This document shows positions 22,501 through 32,302 of a stretch of DNA of 64,000 nt, piece after piece (position 1 is the first letter of the stretch; the number at the start of each line of letters is the position of its first letter). The notes below the pieces were generated by a model. It searched no databases and was not told where the DNA came from. It worked only from the letters and a program-made list of their open reading frames with translations. Origin of the DNA: Aplidium turbinatum (lineage: Eukaryota; Chordata; Ascidiacea; Aplousobranchia; Polyclinidae); assembly GCA_918807975.1 (NCBI GenBank), contig OU964924.1, positions 756,501 to 820,500 on the forward strand. The letters are read 5' to 3'. The position numbers and the translations under genes are program-made.

Positions 22501-25237
22501 CAGCACCGTTTATACTTATTGCTTCCCTCGCAAGTTTTCTTGCCTCAAATCCGACAGTTTGTGAAGGAAACTTCGCCACAATCGGTTAACATCCATCGTG
22601 CGGCAAAACGTTGATGACAAAGTTCAAAGCCTTAAGCAAGCAACCGATGCTGATGGGCTGCTGCTCATGGCTGAGTCGATATTGAAAAAATGCAGCTCAA
22701 GCAACGTTAAGCCCGCCAATGTTTGAACGCGCCCCTGCCTCTGGGTAAACCAATGTCGGTTTATCTAATTGGTCATGTGACTAACAAAACCATCCTTGCA
22801 ATCATATCGACCATCATCGGCACACCACACCAAACCCCCCCTGTACAAATCAACGAGACCACACCTCACCTCCACAAGATGGCACAGAGTTTGAACCGAA
22901 TTCTTCTGCACGTCCGGATCAGGGGAGGACAGAAGGTTGATGAGGGGCTCCACCCCCTCTGACTTGGTTATGGAAAGTTTGCTCGCGAACTCGCTGGACA
23001 TGTGGGCGAGGAACAAACTCGAAAACTCATTGCACACGTCATCCTCTGGAATGCACATGGAGGTGAAGTCGGGTCACATCCGGAAAACCCAATATGGCGG
23101 CCGCATATCAGATTATAAATTATCCAACATGATAAACAGCAGCAATTAGAACACGTACAACTTTGAAATGCCCCTGATATTAAAAGTATTAACAAACAGA
23201 ATCAATCTAAGTAAACTGTGAATCCCATGTCATCCACAGTTTGTCTCCAGGGATACTTGATTCATAAAATCCCCTTTCCTACGTGTGGTGGCATATAATG
23301 TTGCTGCTGTCAAAAATTGACGTAGATTTTGTAACTGCATTCCACAAGCTTTGTTTGTGAAACCGGCAGACCTGGTTCCAGTGTACAATGTGTACTCTAC
23401 ATCTAAAGAGACCCACAAGTTACAAAAATTGAAGAGGAGCATTTCATTCAAACTTTCATCAAATTAAAAACTTGATTCTTTTCAGTTAAAAACGAGCAAA
23501 ATTTAACCCACCGTCGCCTAGCAACCGGATGGCTGCGGAGATGCAGTTGGTCTTTCTCAGGTAACGGCGAACCTCCGCTGAAACAAGAAGATGACATAAT
23601 TGTTAGGTGGATACCAAGTGATCGTTGCCACAACACCACAGATCGATTCATCAGATTATTGAAAATTGATCGGATGTTTGTTTCAAGATCACTCAGCAAG
23701 GATCAATTTGTTTCTTCATGAAAAGAATAGACTAGCACTCGCTCATACGTCACAATTGATAGTGAGTAGAGCACGCGCGGTGCAAGCATGATGAACTATT
23801 ATGCCTCACAAATGTAGATACAAACGAGCTGTCATGCAAATGAACTGTGTTACCAAAACCGAGCTCTCAGTTTTAAAACAAAGTTTTATTATAATATTAA
23901 ATCAAATGTATTTACGATGTCCAGCCATCACTCCAAAGGCCATACAAGCGTATCGCTTCACGCCTCGTTCGTCATGTTCAATCAAGCGTATCAACGATTC
24001 CATGGCTCCCAACTCCAGTAACAGGCATTTGTTCTCGTCACCTTCAAAATAAAGCACAAGATATTGATCTGTTATTTCAACTTGATGGTTTCAAAGATAT
24101 GGAAGAAACAAAAAGAAACAACAGTGAGAATGGCTCATGGATGAAAATTCTAAGATTGTCATCAAGGCAGAGTGAAAATGTTACAACTTACAAAAAGCAT
24201 TGGAAGAAGATTAATGAGAAAGCAAATGAGTGTAGACCAAGATGATGTGGCCATGGGAAGAGAAGTGATGAAGAATGCAATGGGAAAGTTGCTAGATTTA
24301 AAACTACAAGAAAGATCAAGAAGTAGATACATGGATGCAACGAAAGATCAAGGATGTGTTACATGGATGTAATGGGAGATCAAGGAGGAGGTAAATAGAT
24401 GCAATGGAAGCAGATGAAGAAGATACAATAAACGATTCCAAATTTTTGTAGTAAAGAAGGAAGTCTCAAACATACAAATCTCTCTTCAACGTTGAGTGCC
24501 ATGCACTAGCTAGAAATGGAATATAAAAACTTAGAAATGCCAACTTTAAAGCATGAAAATCACAATACAGTATTAAGTATTCCGTTATGCACAACTTTAC
24601 AGTGTTTTATTGGCATTTATGATGATTATCGTCTCCGTGGTGAAAGCTCTGGTTCGATGTTCGAAAGGGCAGCGGTTCGACACCGCTCAAGAGCATGCGG
24701 GTGTGTCGTTGTCAAGACACTTAATGGGATGCCTGAAGGTGGAAACGAAGATTGGCTTCCTTATCTTTCCGTCCAATTAATCTGAATCTTCAACTACAGA
24801 TCGTAACCCAACCTTTGGCGTAAAAAAATGATGAATTTTCCAAAACATTCTTTTATATAAGAAGCTCAACTAATATTTTGAATCTTCAACTGACATTTAT
24901 CAGCGAATTTGTAAATTGCTTCGCAAGCTTTCGTTAGGACTTCTTCTTCTTCGGACTTGAGCATAAGAACAACTGTCCCAGTCTTCTTGCTTTCGATGCT
25001 GAGCGGATCGAACTGAAACGAATTATGACAAAAATCAGTTCAGGTTGTAGAGCACATAACAACCACGTAATACAGCTATATTGGATGTGCTGGTCTCAAA
25101 ATCGAGCAACTTTTAGACCAATACACACCTCGAAATTACGATATCACCGCAAACTCAAAGCAAGAAATGCAGAAAACAAATAAACTCACGACATCCTTTG
25201 GCGGGGCTTCCACTTCCTTCTTTGTCTTCTTCCCCAT
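6708..25237 (-). CDS. ARMC3: armadillo repeat-containing protein 3, complete 22-exon gene
   Basis: The product matches vertebrate ARMC3 throughout: the start MGKKTKKEVEAPPKDV, armadillo repeats, a charged linker and the conserved C-terminal domain (DFSWELH, SNIIPIGKVERGIHYHRALL). The exons, in order, are 25190-25237, 24895-25012, 23916-24041, 23512-23577, 22870-23045, 22276-22402, 21745-21812, 21146-21332, 20296-20448, 19708-19816, 18997-19116, 18284-18413, 18041-18177, 16556-16724, 16137-16237, 15381-15403, 14384-14516, 13897-13961, 12566-12619, 7456-7567, 7074-7236 and 6708-6911. Every junction has GT/AG and the phases agree, giving 863 codons including the stop (human about 872 residues). 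Exon 2 uses a GTCAGT donor. Exon 16 is a 23-base micro-exon and, with exons 17 and 19, rests on phase and splice sites more than on homology. Intron 19 (about 5 kb) holds a LINE. In vertebrates the gene is linked mainly to testis and ciliated cells; no role can be read from the DNA. Confidence 0.93.
8125..11481 (-). mobile_element. CR1/L2-type non-LTR retrotransposon (LINE) in ARMC3 intron 19
   Basis: A single long frame encoding endonuclease plus reverse transcriptase (8431-11481) is followed by about 300 bases of 3' untranslated DNA. This ends near 8120-8150 in a short AAAC-type repeat, which replaces a poly(A) tail and is usual for CR1/L2-group elements. The element is in the same orientation as ARMC3, so it is transcribed within the ARMC3 pre-mRNA. 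No ORF1 is visible upstream of 11481, so the copy is either 5'-truncated or from an ORF2-only group. I could not define target-site duplications. Confidence 0.88.
8431..11481 (-). CDS. LINE endonuclease-reverse transcriptase, uninterrupted 1016 residues
   Basis: The N-terminal part is an exonuclease-endonuclease-phosphatase domain: HINIRS (about 70-75), ITETR (99-103), GGVMIYV (129-135), LLGDFN (206-211) and SDHYPI (274-279). The reverse transcriptase follows: KVIPIYKSGS (569-578), NNYRPISLLS (583-592), LVLLDLKKAFDTV (651-663), GVPQGSILGPLLF (711-723) and the catalytic FADD (741-744). The C-terminal region ends with the YSGAKIWNNISDEIR block typical of CR1/L2/Crack-like elements. No stop or frameshift interrupts it and all key residues are present, so the copy is young and may still encode working enzyme. 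The exact clade within the CR1/L2 group cannot be settled by eye. Confidence 0.93.
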   Translation of the reverse strand: MLMSSSIDYNPFEFLRSSQPATFICNPNDNFDLCETLNKSLVQNISPSNYYEQNSPALYRNQNKTIAFLHINIRSIQKNYDSLYDFLTTLQTLPDVICITETRIKTAPLVNIAIPGYDFVYENSLTSAGGVMIYVSNRYSFSVLNHCKVDSDYCENLWISIKNLTTQSKLIVGALYRHPGTNLFSFVQDLNNSLTTLNEKNEKYYLLGDFNINITNCNLPGVTEYLNMLESNGVYPLIVEPTRVTDTSSSTIDNILTNDTSNAILPGIITSDLSDHYPIFCIISGLKNCSRSNAYFVRDKRHFNPELYCNDLSNHMFELLPVLSELTSDNLNLKFARFVKIITSVIDKHAPLKQLSRRQTKLKSKPWLTRGLLVSIRNKQKMYKTHFLTGGETGKYIYKKYSNKLTKIKSIAKKQYFQNQLNINSNEPKKIWSILNSLLPNKKKTTQNVDCVRVDDKLESDPKIIAESFNSFFANIGSHLAEQVETDKTNNFKDFLSNRVSSSIFLEPPDVYEIIEEIHQLKLNKSAGSDGISPYFLRISSTIIALPLSILFDHAFSNGIFPDVLKIAKVIPIYKSGSKLETNNYRPISLLSCFSKILEKLMFKRLTSFINKHSISPTRYGFRANHSTSHAALDIITSSYEQMQNNELTGLVLLDLKKAFDTVHHKKLLHKLDHYGIRGVANALLTSYLKNRKQFVSIGQENSTLKEIKFGVPQGSILGPLLFLLYINDISNCVSSVPRLFADDTCLVIKADNLLSLQNLINLELKGIKRWITANSLTINASKSNFLIIAPKTNQKSTNVEVFYGNTQLKNVHTAKYLGILIDKNLSFLPHIDAISSKLSKSVGILSKLKHCLSTKAMLQLYYSLVHPYLIYGLTIWGSSYKTHIGKLGVLQNKAVKAVVKGKWADHVTPFYKQLNILKLKDLYNFEIAKFMYQFSFNLLPDTFQNYFKKCNQIHNFSTRNSTNLDYYYYRYTTTKLQRSIKYSGAKIWNNISDEIRKSSFTTFKRMYKKKIIDSY
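11930..12290. repeat. ACAC/CTCCACAGAGGAGAC minisatellite
   Basis: Irregular tandem units built on ACACACCTCCACAGAGGAGAC and variants run through this stretch, just after a run of about 12 G at 11931-11942. The spurious open frames across it come from the repetition. It lies in ARMC3 intron 19. Confidence 0.75.
12566..16724 (-). CDS. ARMC3: ARMC3 linker region (exons 14-19), poorly conserved and charged
   Basis: Exon 14 still aligns with human ARMC3 (LEVLQEINDSEQRRN, then FEKLLDSNLSAKYSLTG and VISDGFYDPGQ). Exon 15 carries LRPNSKFESLEELSKLE. Exon 16 (15381-15403) is only 23 bases and ends at a strong CC|GTGAGG donor. Exon 17 reads DYLDGRKVPPLASSIPTL, and exon 18 encodes the lysine/glutamate-rich EKKDKEALQKEEAERIRAEK, which matches the charged stretch in the human linker. 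Exon 19 encodes ALMKAQLAAELKKQQEER, probably a continuing helix. Its donor (GAG|GTTCTG) is weak, but its phase fits exon 20 exactly. The intron between exons 18 and 19 holds the 23-bp minisatellite. Confidence 0.75.
12655..13172. repeat. 23-bp tandem repeat, about 22 copies
   Basis: The unit is GGACATCATGGAATTCACAA plus AAT (23 bases), with variants GGGCATCATGAAATT and GGACATCACGGAATT. Because 23 is not a multiple of three and the unit lacks stops, all three plus-strand frames stay open over long stretches and give a 23-residue periodic peptide. Each unit carries a GAATTC-like core. It lies in the intron between ARMC3 exons 18 and 19. Confidence 0.9.
13643..13736. mobile_element. palindromic MITE, CCAGCTAG/TTGATTCAACG family
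   Basis: Two arms of about 43 bases (starting CTACTCAGCTAGAAAATCAA) form an almost complete inverted repeat with a few mismatches and a CTGCAG centre. Related copies sharing TTTTTACATTGATT, AACGTCTGCAG and CCAG..AGCAAA ends lie at about 28180, 38751-38836 and 45420-45512, with a half copy near 37015-37050. It lies in an ARMC3 intron. Confidence 0.75.
18041..25237 (-). CDS. ARMC3: ARMC3 armadillo-repeat region (exons 1-13)
   Basis: These exons encode about 500 residues of tandem armadillo helices, the protein-binding superhelix of the family. Recognisable repeat cores include GVEPLINLLSSPDPDVQKNS (exon 5), GGLEKLMGFITNESALPQVQ (exon 8), GIPPLVNLLACENVSVKEAA (exon 10), GGVEQLLSLLQNTSEKVVVN (exon 11) and GLAPLIELLQTNDDDVRRNA with ASWALLACC (exon 13). 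Each aligns with the corresponding human ARMC3 repeat from memory. Most introns are 0.3-0.8 kb. Introns in this block carry the 20-bp AGTCAC minisatellite and three tRNA-like SINE stretches. Confidence 0.92.
18441..18990. repeat. AGTCACCTCA/AGTCACACGA 20-bp tandem array
   Basis: About 55 decamers alternate in pairs: AGTCACCTCA or AGTCATCTCA followed by AGTCACACGA or AGTCACTCGA. The array ends within a few bases of the donor of ARMC3 exon 11 (exon end 18997), whose GT lies in the decayed edge of the array (GAGGTCACCTGA). Confidence 0.9.
20580..20800 (+). mobile_element. tRNA-derived SINE, family 2 (degraded)
   Basis: A box A-like GGCTGCGTGGCCCGGTGGTAA is followed after the usual spacing by a box B-like GTCGGTTCGACCCC, then GTGTCTCGGCAAGACATTTAAT. 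The last block is shared with the copy near 24640 (GTGTCGTTGTCAAGACACTTAAT). It lies in an ARMC3 intron. Confidence 0.6.
20860..21115 (+). mobile_element. tRNA-derived SINE, family 1
   Basis: The head CCCGTTAGCTCAGTGGTTAA gives box A and GCTGGTTCGACTCTC gives box B. The body includes CTCCATTCAGCGGCACC, GGAATAATTCCTTGGCAACA, TCTCGGTAACCAGCCCTGCG and a tail ending AATAAAGATTTAAAACC. Three more copies of the same ~260-base plan lie at 28645-28935 (+), 52105-52370 (-) and 63868-64000 (-). The head resembles a tRNA but does not fold as a full tRNA gene. Confidence 0.85.
24640..24790 (+). mobile_element. tRNA-derived SINE, family 2
   Basis: GTGGTGAAAGCTCTGGTTCG is followed by box B-like GCAGCGGTTCGACACCGCTC and GTGTGTCGTTGTCAAGACAC. 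The 3' part (GGTGGAAACGAAGATTGGCT, CTTCCTTATCTTTCCGTC) is recognisable again in a very decayed copy at about 26975-27130. It lies in an ARMC3 intron. Confidence 0.6.
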
Positions 25238-26017
25238 TATTTTTTTGTATTATTTTCAAACTTGTGTGAATCGCAACCTGCTTTTCGCCTACTTGGTTAC
25301 AAAAATGCAAAAACGTTTAAAATCCTCATACAAGGCTATTACTGATAACACAAATGTTGTTTAAACAAGTTGTTAAACAAGATTACAAGTTTGCTTCAGG
25401 AGCAGCCGAGACAACGTCAGCCAAACATAGGTCCTTTTCTTGATGCATTTCCAACAATAACAAAAGTCATTGTGACAGTTAATTTGATGTGGCCTGGTTT
25501 GTTGTGCATGGCAACCTTCTCCCAATCGCTTCTAGTATGTGGAGTCAAGATCAAGTAATTACCATAAGTTAAACCATAGATTAAAGGTGGGCACCACAAT
25601 GTCAAATCATGTTGAAACAAGATTTTTAGTGAAATTTATCACAAACTTTTCTTTTCTTTGGTGTAACATTATTGCATTCAATCTGTTATATTTCCCCCAC
25701 AAGAATCGTGCAATAACATTACGCATCAACCAAATGCTACACATTGTGACAGTGACACAAAATCGTTCAAAGATAGTGAAAAAACCAACAACAAAACTTA
25801 AGAAATAATTAAATGACAAAAAAATTAAAAACATTAATGGCAGAAAAGCACACTTAAAAGACAAGGACTTCATTTATCCAGTTCAAATAGAATTACAACA
25901 AAGATCAAATCAAAACTGTATTTCTGAAAATATTTGCTATAACGAGTAGGCTCATGAAAGCATTACTGAAGCTTCAAAAGATTTTAGTTCTACAAAATAG
26001 TTTGCAGTTCAACGAAT

Positions 26018-26296
26018 TTAGTAAGCCTTGTCCACGCAATCAACAGCATTGAGGCAAAGTTTGTCCAATTCTCCATCTCCCACATAATCTAGTTGATTGA
26101 TGTCACAAGTAAATACAGTTTCGCCGTTTACGATTAATCGGACCGTGTTCCAGTCTTTTTTTTCTTCTAGTGTCACAGTGTGTCCGTTTCTTGAAAGTTG
26201 TGTCTCTAACCCTTGCAGACGAGATGTGCGATGTTCGACAATACCACATGCATTGTATGGACCATATAGCACAGTTACTTGTGCACACTGAGGCAT
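26018..26296 (-). CDS. C10orf53: UPF0728 family protein (C10orf53-like), single exon
   Basis: The 92-residue frame begins MPQCAQVTVLYGPYNACGIV, continues EHRTSRLQGLE and ends NAVDCVDKAY. It matches human C10orf53 (RYGPYSAAGLPVEHHTFRLQ...DWNVVELMVN...DGKLDPLCEKA) in length and almost every block: RYGPY/LYGPY, EHxTxRLQGL, KDWNTVRLIVNGE and GDGELDKLC. Members are about 90 residues long and have no established function; none is claimed here. There is no signal peptide or membrane segment. The gene is intronless and on the same strand as ARMC3, whose ATG lies about 780 bases downstream. I see no AATAAA between them. Confidence 0.93.
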   Translation of the reverse strand: MPQCAQVTVLYGPYNACGIVEHRTSRLQGLETQLSRNGHTVTLEEKKDWNTVRLIVNGETVFTCDINQLDYVGDGELDKLCLNAVDCVDKAY

Positions 26297-26974
26297 ATTT
26301 AGATTTAACTCACTATGTACAAAGAAAATGCAAATCTCTTTGCAATCTAATTTATATCTAGAAAAAAGAGAGTATATACTTGAAATAATACCCAGGCAGA
26401 GGCATAATCAAACATTAAAAATTAAGTTTAGCCACATTTAATGTAGAACACATCAGCTGACTTTGGGGCTTTTTGGTCTTCCGTTGCCATCCTTGTTATG
26501 TGAACTATTTGCCATTTGTGTTTGTGCAAGTTTTCTTTTAACAAAAATAAATAAACTGAACTCAATATGTTTGTTGTATGCTGGCATATCCCAGAACTGT
26601 AAAATCAGTAGGCCTAGATAAATCATAGCAAAAAAGGTTCACAAGAAAATATAATGAACACACAAAATACTTGCAAAAACATGCAAAATCAAATGCACTC
26701 AGAATCACCAATGTGGATGCTGTTCACATTAAAGGAGATAATTAAATTAATATTCCAGTCAATTTTTCATTTTTTTTATAGGATAAAAGAGATCCAGACA
26801 CATTATTGCTGGTGAAAAGCAACGACTGCGTTGTTTGAATGCAGCAATCCTAAGCATCTTGATTGCATTGAAACATTGACAAGCAAATTAATTAACAATC
26901 TAAGTTTGAACATGAAAAATTCACATACTACACATTACTATACATCTTGGAACATACACAAGCACCTAGTTAGT

Positions 26975-27130
26975 TGGATGACCAAGTGATGAGAGTGTCT
27001 GCTTGATAATTGAAATAGCATGTGTTTGACACCATGTGAAAGTATAAGCAAGGTCTGCAAGACAACTACTGACATAGGCTATGCTTGAACCATGAAGATT
27101 GGGATTCTTACCTTCCCCTCACAGCATGAT
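26975..27130 (+). mobile_element. very decayed tRNA-derived SINE
   Basis: GGATGACCAAGTGATGAGAG resembles a decayed box A region and GTGTTTGACACCATGTG a decayed box B. The distal GAAGATTGGGATTCTTACCT block parallels the family-2 copy at 24640. The call rests on order and spacing more than on identity. Confidence 0.4.
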
Positions 27131-27804
27131 TTGAACTAAAAATATTCCCTGATAATGATAAATAAAAATATGGTGTACATCTGTAACAATATCAGTCTCA
27201 AACAATTAAATATACTGTATTTGTTTTAAATAAAGATGTTTCTAGCAACTATGGTAAAATTATATGGTTCCAAACAACCAGTGTTGAAACAAAAGCCAAG
27301 TTTTGAGATGATCGTAATTAGTAGCACAGCAACGCCATAAGCTGGCTTTGAATATTAGTAAAAGTTTCATCTCTCAATGGTACAAAAAAGTAACCAATCC
27401 CATAAAATTCATTACAAAGATATGAGAAATTCCAGTTGTCACTTTTGAACTTTTATTAGAACGGTAGTTAGGCTACATGTGGAGATACCCAACTTTTGAC
27501 ACAATCAATCAATGGTTTATTTGCCAGAAACAGCACATGTTTGAAATATGCACATTATATATTGCATACCGGTACACTGCAAAAGTTGTACAAAGTTTCC
27601 GTACAGACAAAGAGACGACCATCTGGTCTACAAGTCAATTGCCACCATGATGATTTTGCCATTTAAAATATCAAGGAAATGTAAAAACAAACACACATAT
27701 TTTTACACACATTATAAAAAGTAGGTAAACATGTTTATAATAACATCAACATAAAACTCCAAAAAACTAACTGTGGCTTTTCAAATTTCCCACTTTTGAT
27801 TGTC

Positions 27805-28070
27805 TGTTTATGAAGTACGGTAGGCCTACCACAGTTGCTTGTCTATTTATGAAGTTCCGTAGTTGCTTGTCTATTTATGAAGTAACATAGTTGCTTGTCT
27901 ATTTATGAAGTACCATAGTTGCTTGTCCATTTATGAAGTACCGTAGTTGTTTGTCTATTTATGAAGTATCGTAGTTGCTTGTCTAATGTCTATTCATGAA
28001 ATACCGTAGTTAGGCTACTTGTCTATTTATGAAATACCGTAGTTGCTTGTCTATTTATGAAGTACAACAT
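27805..28070. repeat. 28-bp tandem repeat, about 9 copies
   Basis: The unit AGTTGCTTGTCTATTTATGA plus AGTACCGT repeats at a 28-base step (for example GTCTATTTAT at 27841 and 27869), with one copy disrupted near 27980. Intergenic. Confidence 0.85.
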
Positions 28071-28179
28071 CTGAAAAATATCATGATCATCCTACAAGTT
28101 TTATTGTTTTGGAATAAGACCTGGACTAACAAATTGCTGTAGGACAGACTTATAAACGCACAACTAATAGGCAGGTTGA

Positions 28180-28265
28180 CCAGCCAGCAAAACCTGTTAT
28201 TTTTACATTGATTGTTGTCAATGTTGCATCAACGTGCAACGAACGTGGTTGTTTTTAGCTAAAAA
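28180..28265. mobile_element. diverged copy of the palindromic CCAG..AGCAAA MITE
   Basis: CCAGCCAGCAAAACC, then TTTTTACATTGATT and a second half with CAACGTGCAACGAACGTGG match the order of the better-preserved copies at 13643-13736 and 38751-38836. The arms no longer pair fully. Confidence 0.5.
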
Positions 28266-28644
28266 CAAGAGCTATGTTTATATTCTTGATTCTTATGATC
28301 AATCTTTATACTGATTAGAATTATCATTTTTTGAAGGATATTTCAGTCTCAGGCTCCAGAAGTTTGGAGTGGCACGAAAAGCAAGAGTTAGAGTTTGGTT
28401 GTCATGATTTTGTTAAAGGGAATAAGATAAAAAAAATCACCGCTAAAGGCCGCTATAACTTTTAAACTTAGACTGAGGGCAGTAACGTATCAAAAAACAT
28501 CTTTAAACAGAATTAAACTAAAAACTGTTTAAATACGATATTTTTGCCTTAAGCAAACTTTCAGGATAGGGGAGACTAAGGTTATGCTATGTGCAATGTA
28601 TGACCGAAAGTAATAAAAACTAAATATAATACGGTACGGTACCT

Positions 28645-28935
28645 CTAACTCTAGCTCAGTGGTTACGCGCCGGCTCAAGGTCACGCGGCGTTGGTTCGAT
28701 TCTTGGGGGTGTGATCTTGAGCAACGTATTCAGAACTGCTCTCCATTCAGCGGCACCAATGGATGGAATAATTCTCTGGCAACAACACTTCAACATTCGG
28801 AAACTTCACTCGCTCAATCTCGGTAACCGGCCCTGCGTCAAAAGCCTCTATACAAGTAGGCTTATGCGAAACTACCAGGAATAACCTATTAAGGCTTTGT
28901 CAGTCCGAAGATAAAGATTCTAAACCAACCAACCA
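28645..28935 (+). mobile_element. tRNA-derived SINE, family 1
   Basis: CTCTAGCTCAGTGGTTACGC (box A) and GCGTTGGTTCGATTCTTG (box B) head the element. CTCCATTCAGCGGCACC, TCTCGGTAACCGGCCCTGCG and GGCTTTGTCAGTCCGAAGAT follow, and it ends AAAGATTCTAAACCAACC. This is the most complete copy in the window. Confidence 0.88.
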
Positions 28936-31649
28936 ATTTTTCTCTTTTTGAAAATTTTTCTTATTTCTTTAACCAAACGGATGGTAGGCTACTGGGAACG
29001 CATGTTGTCAGTGAATGGATCAGAAGAGTGGAAATTTTCGAGTTTCGATGCAAGCAAAAAACATTTCTCACTCAACTTGTTAGATCATCGAAATTAACTT
29101 ATTTTAGTGTTGATAGGAGTGTCAGTTAAAATGTGCCAACTGGGAAGACACAAGATGCATTCTAGTTCAGAGGTAGGCTATAATGAATAGGCTACAGCTT
29201 TCTTTGAGGTTGAAGGGAAACTGAAAATGCGTTAAAATATCTATGTTGTCATTACCAGATGGTGCTGGTGCATTAATTTAAATTACCATAGGCCTGCTAA
29301 TATTGTGATTTGTGAAGTAATGTGGGAAATTCAAGTCAGCCTAAATTTTGTGAAATGTTGTTGTACAGGTGCAAATGGGCTGCTCAGACTGAACCCACAT
29401 GAGACCTTTTTTGTAGGCTACATAGGCCTATGTTCAGGTTTCGCAGGCTATATAGCCTACAAGAATTGTAGCCTAATTCAAGAAAATCATCTCTTTACCA
29501 AACTCGTGGCTAAGTAGTATAACTTATTAATTGACAATATAATGCTTTTGATCAGCTTCTGTTTTGTTTCCCGTTTAAAATCTTTGCTTTTCCAAATCCT
29601 ATTTGTTGCAATCAATGCATTTCTTTCCAGTGTGACTCTTCTCTTTATTTCTAGTAAATTTTCCCAGCTCATTTTTGATCTCAAAAATAGAAAGTTCTTT
29701 GCTGCTTTAATTTCTTTGTTGTTGAACTTGACATTGGTGTTAGGCTATCTTCCTTTTCAATTAGGGGCTGTCCATGAAATACTCAAGGTGAGATTGGAAC
29801 GTTAGTGGACAAAGGGGCTGGGATGCAAACTTCGTTAGGCTACAAACAACAAAATTATTTTGGTAATTATCTAACTTTGCGCTCCCATACCAATTTCACA
29901 ACCAGGTTTCGCGTCTGATTGCGAAACCTCACGCGGTTCAGACACGCACAAAAGTCAATAATGTAGCGGGGGTGTCTATTCCAGAACAACGGGCCCTTAG
30001 AACCAGGGATGTAGGAACCATTTTAAAAGTAGGTGGGCCAGTCAGAGGCGCAGCAGTCAAAGTCAATCCAACTTCTGGGGGGCGAGGCCCCCCAGACCCC
30101 CCTTAGTATTAGGCCTACTAGGCTACATTCCAAATGCTTTATATCATTTATACATTTTAGAGAACGCACGTAGCATACGTGTCGAAAACGTTTGAGTTCA
30201 TTTTAGTTATGTTATATTTTTTGTGTGCAATAAAGTATGTTAAAGCTTTGGTAGAGAGTTTGCTTTGTTGAACCATAGAGAAATAAAACATTATGTTTTA
30301 TTTCTCTAAAGTATGTTAAACCCGCTAAGGTTACTATGTTTTCTTTCTCTATGCTTTATAGTGCTGTACAAAATATGGCGATGAACACACAAATAAAAAA
30401 GAAACAATACACACACAGTCATAATACAACCTGGGATAAATAATCTGCAGCATTATACAGTAGGCTGTGCGCACCTAACAGCCGCAGCACCAATATGCAA
30501 ATATAATACTGGCATTAAAAATCAGGGATATCTAGAGAAGAGGATATGAAGGCTTTTATTACGTCTACCAATAGAAGGGCTTCTATTTATCTTAAATAAT
30601 CTCTGTTTATGGTAAAATGACAATTGGCACATAGTAATTTAATAAACTTTGTTATGACAACCTGCATTGCACTATTACAACCAGACATGGATATTCAATG
30701 AATGCTCATAATCACTTGTTTAATTCAACTACCCGTATAGCCTACTTGCTTTACACCTAGCCAACTGCAAAGGTTTTGTCAAAAAAACTGCTAACTGGTA
30801 AACTTTCAACTGTCTTTTCAAACAAGTATTCTTTAAATATGTTCTACATAATACTTGCTAACTGTCTGGTGTAGCTGAGTGTACCAGCTGCACTATGAAA
30901 CTTTCTGCAATTTAAAAAAGAACCGCATGTTTAACGCGGTACCAACTATCGCCCTTCTAGTGTCATGAGAATCAGCAATCGCTCTGAGCCTTCGTATCCC
31001 CTTCTTTAGATATCCCTGTCAACAATGCACAGCTAATTACCACAAAGTTTCAATACCAGGAGTAGCCTACCGGTACTGGTATATAGGCTACTCATATTTA
31101 ACAGTTAGCAAAGTTATCAGGGAGTAACAGCCTGCAGTATTATGTGCATACACAACAGCTGCACCACCAATATACAAATATAATAGGCCTACTGGTATCA
31201 AACAACAACAAAGGTTCCTTCAACTGTCAATATATAGGTGACTGCTACTGTAGGCTATTACACTTGAAATTTTTTCCTAAAAAAGTTAATAATAAGATCA
31301 TTGAAAGCAATAAATTCTTGGCAAATTGAGGTGAGATCAACCTGATCGATCAAGTTTTTGTGAATGTGTTCAACTGTTCATCCTATGGTTCAAGTGCTCT
31401 TCGGTTAATTTGCTTTTTAAGTAATTTTTCACCAGTCTGTGGTACGAAAAAGACCTTTTTGCAGTAGCATTAAACATGGGGATTTCCAGGTAAAACTGTA
31501 TCAGTTTTGATAGATTTATGTAAATTTTTTATCTATTTTAACAGCTTGAGTTTGTTTTCGAGAGAATTAACATCAATATCCCCATTTAGGCTGGTTAAGT
31601 GCCTTCTTTTAGAGACAAAGTTGCAGCTAAAATTACTTTCTCTATAGGC

Positions 31650-32302
31650 CAGTGGTTCCCAACCTGGGGGTCGCAGAGCATTTTACATCCTAGCAACGAG
31701 ATTAGCCCTAGTGCTAGTAGTTTGTGGTCTGTTTAAGTATTTATTTGTAGTGTAGGAGGAAGAGAGAACTTGAACATTACATCAGTGCAATAGCTTTGTG
31801 TTTTTGAAATCATAATGATAGATATTTTCAACTGGGACTGGAATGCTGGTTGTTTAATTTAAGTGGGCAATTAGCAATTGAGAACCAGCAATACAAAGTC
31901 ACTCTCTCAATTTTGGTGTGAAATGTATGATTCATACCCACACATTTCTACGCTGGCTTTTCAAGTATTACTGCCCTTCGCTACGACGTATCTAAGTGAG
32001 AGTGGTTTTTCAGCTCTTCTGCATATGAAAACGAAGGAAAGAAATAGAATGGATGTGGAAGACGACATGAGACTGGTTTTGTCTAGCACGCAACCTCCAA
32101 TTTCACGGTTAGCTGCAGACCTACAAGGTCAACCATCGCATTGATTTGTCAATAAATGCAAGAAAAACATTTTTAGTGCTGCCTTTTGTTGTATTATTTG
32201 TTAGTAGTATACTTGCATTCAGGAAAGAATATAAGTGGGGGTCGCGGTATCTACGAACATTTTTAAAGGGGGTCACCAAAACAAAAAGGTTGGGAACCAC
32301 TG
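31650..32302. mobile_element. Charlie/ZBED-like hAT, internally deleted, nested
   Basis: The termini CAGTGGTTCCCAACCT and AGGTTGGGAACCACTG are the classic ends of Charlie-type hATs. Perfect CTATAGGC duplications lie at 31642-31649 and 32303-32310. The 653 bases keep only the 3' end of the transposase gene. It interrupts the 30004-32452 hAT. Confidence 0.93.
31878..32144 (+). pseudogene. hAT transposase C-terminus (ZBED5/SCAND3-like)
   Basis: The 88-codon frame contains SLSQFWCEMYDSYPHISTLA, LLPFATTYLSESGFSALLHM and NRMDVEDDMRLVLSSTQPPI, ending in QGQPSH. This is the C-terminal dimerisation region of ZBED5/SCAND3/FAM200-type hAT transposases, where LPFATTYLCESGFSAL and RLDVEDDMRLALS are hallmarks. 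The catalytic part is absent, so it is a remnant of an internally deleted element. Confidence 0.88.
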
